DNA from: Edolisoma coerulescens
Taxonomy: Eukaryota > Chordata > Aves > Passeriformes > Campephagidae
DNA length: 64,000 bases
Direction of reading: 5' to 3'
Assembly: GCA_013397115.1 (NCBI GenBank)
Contig: VWZW01001254.1
Location: 182,091 to 246,090 of the forward strand
Under the pieces are notes generated by a model. That model was not told the origin of the DNA. It saw only the letters and a program-made list of their open reading frames with translations, and did no database searches. The translations under genes and the position numbers were made by a program. Below, piece after piece: positions 59,086 through 64,000 of the stretch (its first letter is position 1; each line of letters starts with the position of its first letter).

Positions 59086-62000
59086 AATTTCGTTGCATCT
59101 TAAAAAAATTATGGGTAATTCAGTAAATGTAGAGAGGAGGACAGTATAGACATTTGGAGGCTTCTCTACAGGGAGGGATTATAAGGTCTTGCCCTCTTCA
59201 GCTGAGAAAAGAAATGGCGGAGCTGGAATCCGCCAGCCTCCTGAGAAATGCTGAAGCTGGCAGAGAACATGAAGGGATGATTAGCTGCAATGTGCTTGTA
59301 CAAGCACCAGTGACAATGCGAGGCAGCAGCTCCAAAAGCAACGGAGGGATTCCTGGCCGCTGGCCCTCACAGAGACCAAGAATACTAATGAATTCTGCGA
59401 GGGATGAGACAAATTCATTAAGGATAGGTCAACCAGTGACTCTTCAAAGTGATTGCCCGTGTGTAACCGCTACCTCAGGAAATCCCAAACCATTGCTTCT
59501 CGGAAACCAGCCCAGGGTAATGGGGATGAATCACCCTGTGACATGTGCCCTATCCTTGTGCTTTCCCTAAACATCTGTTCCTGGGCCATGTAAGAAGTAG
59601 GACACTTAGTCACATACACAGAGACTGAACGCACTGTGATGAACTAAAAATTCTGAGCCCCATGTCCTATACTGACCGGTTTCTGTAGGTGATGTTACCC
59701 ACACAATAATCCTTCTGCCACAGGAATCCTTCTGCTTCACATGGCCTGTGCCATTGAAACCTTGAAGACACACCTGTATGATGAGCACTTCCTTCAATGA
59801 AACTATTGGTGGGAAAAATATTAAGAAAAATGAAGCAAGCAGGGATTTGGCCCTAGTGAGACAGGCAGAAGTGTGCTCACACTCAAAATGCAATTATTAA
59901 TATTTTAGCAAATGTGACAAAGGATATCTCAGTGCCCTTGTCAACTTTTTAAAACACAGAGAAACTAACCCGTTCTTTCCTGGAAATCACCAACATCTAA
60001 ACCAGCAACCAAGACTTTTACTTACAAGGGAAGAAAAAAGATTCTTTGGGAAAATCGTCAAAATAATTTTTTAAATGAACCCTAGGCCTTATCTTGCATG
60101 TCAGCCATGTTAATGCAGATGTTTCCAATTTGAAAATGAAGAGTGAGTTTTGTCTGAGGCTATGTCTGTGGAGAGCCAGCTCTTCCCAAAGGAATTGGCC
60201 TCGGTTTTGCAGATAGAAATCAGAATCCAGGAGGGTTAAGAATGAGACGAGATCAGTGCTTAGGTTCTGATAATGAGAAAGGAATTTGATGAGGTTGGAA
60301 TATTCGGGAAAGACATTACAACGAGGACAAAAGAGGAATGAAAAAATGTGATCCTCTTTGTTAGAAGCCTGTCACATGTGAAGAGTAGCTAAATTGGACA
60401 TTGTGAGATGGTAAAAGTGGAATCCAAAATCCTGAAATCATGAACAAGGACTAGAGTTAATTGCCTCAGAAGAAGAACCTTTGTGTTTGACATCCAGACA
60501 CAATATGGGCTCCCTCACAGCTCAAGCAGAGGTCTAATGACTCCAGCCTCATGTAAGAATGTGGGAAAGAGGAATGTTCCTGAAGTTATTGTACATAAGC
60601 CACCACTAAAGCTCTCTGCTACCAGTGGTATGGGGCATTGTCAAAGGGGACAAACCAAAAACTCAGCACATCTGCATCAGTCCCCAGAGATCCTGGAGAC
60701 CCACACAAGGCAGAGCTTTCTCCATGGACTTACAACAGGAACATAGCCAGCTCAGGACAGGACAGCGCATTCCTAAGCAACAGCTGCTCCTCCAGCTATA
60801 CAGAGGTTGTGCTCTGGGCCGCACGGGAAAATGGATACTATCCTGTGGCTGCTGGGATCAATAATGTAGTTGCCTATTTGAATAGAAGATAATGAACTTC
60901 ACCTTATACATAAATTAAGCATTCACAATAAAAAAGCAAAGAAAATGAGTTTTTCCTCTCCAGCAGAAAATTCCACTCATTTCTTTCCTTCTCCAGGCCT
61001 TCCAGCTTTTTAACCTGATGAGTTATGGACAGTCATTCTTTCCAGTGTTGGCTGAATTCTTTTCTAATTATACATGTTCTGAATAGCACGAGGCAGACCT
61101 GCTGGTAGAACATTTGGTGCAGAGAGCATAATAAATTCCACAGAGAGCTTGACGTGCTTCACCATAGATGCAATATTCATTTTCATCACCACAGAAGAGA
61201 TGAGATGCTGAGCCAGAGTTTAAAAAAAGGTTGTGCTCCTTTACTAGGATGTGTGGATGGGATTAACTCTGTTTGTTCAGTTAAAAGGCTGTGTTGTAAG
61301 ACAACTTCAGCAGAATTAATAACTAGACATTTGTAAAGCAGATTTTACAAACACAAAAGCATGGAAGGCGCAAAAAAAATCAGATCTATAAGATACAGAA
61401 CCATCACAATTTTAACACTGTTTTGGGATAAAGCTGAAAATAACACATGAAAGCATAAACTATGTCAAGAAATTTTATCACATGATCTTTTACTCAAAGA
61501 TCTCTCTGGAAATTAGGTTGTAAAATGCTTACAATAAAAAGTAGCTCTGAAAAGAGTGGGGGTTTATTGTCAGGCAATGATTTACAGAACAAATATATTC
61601 AGATTTCAAGTAAAAACATTTCATTTTTTCAAACACCAGACCTGCAAATCCATCTTGGGACCTCTAAGCAGATTCTTTTCTTGCTTCTCATGGATAGTAA
61701 TAAAGTTTTTAGAGACCATCTGTGGAAAAGGCCCTACATGTATACTGAGTTTGCAAACTGAGTATTTGGATTTTGTAAAAAGATGACGAACACATGAACA
61801 GAAGTGGGAATTTCCCTTCTTTTTATAGATTATCATATCCCAACTAATGAGATGATGGGATAATATTTAGAGAACAAATCACAAAAGAGCAGCAGAAGAA
61901 GGGAAAGGGAGATGGTATCTGGTCTCATGCTTAATGCATTAGGATATATTACCTGGTAAATGTACAGCAGGATGTTGGCTTTAAGGAAGACCTCTCTTCA

Positions 62001-62872
62001 AGGAGAGGGAAGGATTTCAGCTCTTCCTTTCTATCGATTGCTGCTGTTCTCATGTATCACAACATGCTCTGGGGAATCTGGAGACTTGGAAGACACGATT
62101 TACTTCAGTGAACCATGGTCCATAGGACTGTGATTCACACGACTCTACTTTGCATTGGATGCATCTCTACATTTTTGGCGTGGTCCTGTGGCCAGGGATG
62201 CAAGCAGTTTCCTTTCATGGCTGCTGTCAGCAAGGAGGCAGCAGCCACATTTCATCCTCTCACAGAGATGTTACTTTTGTTCCCTCTTGCTTTGTTGTTT
62301 CCCTTTATATATAATACAAGTCATTCAGAGTCAGTGTAAATGTTTGTTCAGAATAGGGGATGGAAGAATGTAAGAATAATTCTGGTAATGGAAGTAGAGT
62401 ATAAACAAAGAGCTTAGAGAAAGTGGAGGAGCAGTGGGGAGGTTTCCTGTTTAAAAAAAGAAAATGGAAAAGTTAAAATGGCTACTTATGGAAATGTAGA
62501 ATAAACCTTTGACAGCTTAATGTAAAAGGAAGAATTTGGATCTGCTCAGAGGTCCAAAGGTATTTTAACAGACAGTGGCAAAAAGGATAATCTTTCTTCT
62601 ATTGGAAAAATGACTTTAGTAGTACTTAAAGACACAGGATTTTCATACTCGTGAAGTAGAGTGTAAGCACTTGACAGCACAGTGGAGACATGGAGGTGTG
62701 TGCAGGTTCCACCACTCCTGACAGCACTGGAGTAGGGAGGAAAATCAGCACATCTCTTTTAGTCCTTGCCACTACTGCTGGAAAGGAGCTTCTCAGACAC
62801 AGGCGTGAAAGATATCAGTGACAGAATTCCAACCATGGATTCTCCCTTCTTTGTCCCTAAGATCTTTGGATG
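59086..62872. other. Gene-poor DNA, nothing recognised
   Basis: Unique AT-rich sequence. The 138-codon plus-strand frame at 59154-59570 directly follows the coiled-coil candidate in a different frame but has no domain. No RNA gene or young repeat was seen. Confidence 0.5.
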
Positions 62873-63012
62873 TTAGAATCGTTGAATGGTTTGGGTTGGA
62901 AGGGACCTTAAAGATCATCCAGTTCCAAACCCTTGCCATGGGCAGGGACACCTTCCACTAGACCAGTTTGCCCTATCCAACCTGGCCTTGCTGCCAGGGA
63001 AAGGGCATCCAA
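62873..63012 (-). mobile_element. CR1 LINE fragment (3' end), reverse orientation
   Basis: AGAATCGTTGAATGGTTTGG, GGAAGGGACCTTAAAGATCA, CATGGGCAGGGACACCTTCC and CCAACCTGGCCTTG reproduce the CR1 3' end on the minus strand with few changes. It is truncated to about 140 bp and is the best preserved CR1 in the window. Confidence 0.95.
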
Positions 63013-64000
63013 GATCCTAAGATCCTCCCAAGACCTAAGTCTTACATCTTTGCAGGCCCGTGAGACCCTTGTTTTGGAGGATGGAATGTGTTTAGGAGCT
63101 TCAGAGTCACTCTGATATTGCTGTGTTGACTGTTTCTAATGTGCTAAAGGAAAGAACATTTCCTAGGATTATTTTTTTGCTTAAGTGCATGTGTTTCACT
63201 TGTTATTTCAGATTTATTGGTGTTTATTTTTTGCTGAATAATGAGCTTGAGGGTAATGGAAATCTTAATAGGTTAAAAAATTTGAGCCAGTGTCATCAAA
63301 AGCTTCCTGTTCTCTACTGGTGTAGTGTTGCCACTTTATTTGCTTACTCTGCAGGACAAATGTGTTTGTTGCAATATTTTGGCTGAAATCCTGATCACAC
63401 TTTGAACAGGGCTGGGATTTCATCCTGTGAGCTCTGTCTGTGGGAAAATGTGAGGGAGAAGGCTGTCCCTCAGCCTTGCAGCGTGGCAAGGCTGTGCATA
63501 TGTGTCACCACAAAGCTCCAGGGATGCACTAAGTGATTGGTGTCACACAACAGTGCTGAACCCCTGTTATCCTGACCAAAGCCGGACACTTCAGTGATGC
63601 CAGCCAGGCCCAGGGGAGCATGGTGTGAGTTGTGGAGAACCCCTGTGATGCAGTGGGGGCATGCAGAGGGTCAGGTCATGGCTCACATGCTCTCCTGGTT
63701 GATGCTACCTCAGCCAAAATGTCACACGTAGCCTACGGGTGTTCACATGGTCAAGTCAAGGGGAAACTCAAAAACTGTGAGGGCTGGATGGTAATTTTAT
63801 CACCTGCTACAGGCAGCTGATCAAGGTCTCTAAAAGATGCTTCAGTTTCAGTGCTGCCATTGGTGTCTGAGGGCACTTGGTTATTTCACCTGTGGGTGTT
63901 CTGTGGAGATCACCAGCTCGCCATGACATGGCAATGACTTCTTGCAGCCAGCTGTGACACAAAGGGGATGTGGCCTGCACATTGCTCTGTGTTTCTCCAG
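63013..64000. other. Intergenic or intronic DNA to the window edge
   Basis: Unique sequence, slightly GC-richer after 63400, with no exon, repeat or RNA gene recognised. Confidence 0.5.

Noticed and set aside
1..64000. tRNA, rRNA, snRNA, known microRNA or CRISPR-like arrays
   Set aside because: I looked for A/B-box motifs, U6-like starts, a few familiar developmental microRNA seeds and spaced direct repeats and saw none. Hairpin-only microRNAs cannot be excluded by eye.

Overview
This window looks like vertebrate nuclear DNA, almost certainly from a bird. The main evidence is a set of short, 5'-truncated LINE pieces with the 3' tail typical of avian CR1, in both orientations (near 12.7, 32.4, 55.1 and 62.9 kb), very few other transposons, and a compact GC-rich domain next to a long AT-richer, gene-poor stretch. 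I see no bacterial, plasmid or phage organisation. I found no protein-coding exon I would defend: the long open frames sit in GC-rich, stop-poor DNA or have no recognisable domain or splice context.

Layout. (1) Positions 1-8400 are a CpG-island domain, visibly GC- and CpG-rich and free of recognisable transposons. It starts with two palindromic CRE sites in an exact inverted arrangement, followed by a possible tiny first exon and then a TATA box with a downstream donor-like site. Inside it are AT-richer patches dense in homeodomain-type motifs (about 3.2-3.6, 4.2-4.45, 5.0 and 7.0-7.65 kb). This is the look of a developmental-regulator promoter or Polycomb-target domain, but I cannot name the gene. 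(2) From 8.4 to 64 kb the DNA is ordinary AT-richer, CpG-depleted intergenic or long-intron sequence. It carries CR1 pieces, very old repeat remnants, a few microsatellites, and scattered patches that look like distal enhancers (GATA cluster near 22.1 kb, HNF1/FOX-like pair near 33.65 kb, CpG-retaining patch near 36.8-37.1 kb, AT-rich patch near 45.3-45.9 kb).

The most unusual structure is a three-part mosaic duplication. A continuous block of about 735 bp at 5838-6572 (copy A) is matched in two separate pieces further along, in the same order and orientation. Its first 95 bp reappear at 10031-10125 (copy C), and the rest, from about 5941, reappears at 20517-21146 (copy B). About 10.4 kb lies between C and B where A is contiguous. 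Copy A keeps about 19 CpGs; most of these positions are TG or CA in C and B. Copy A has therefore sat in unmethylated germline DNA while C and B decayed, or A has been selected.

If there is a working system here, my reading is a promoter domain at the left edge plus a field of regulatory DNA to its right, with the A/C/B module as a duplicated, partly decayed regulatory unit. That is inference from sequence texture and motifs. Alignment to other bird genomes and transcript data would decide it.
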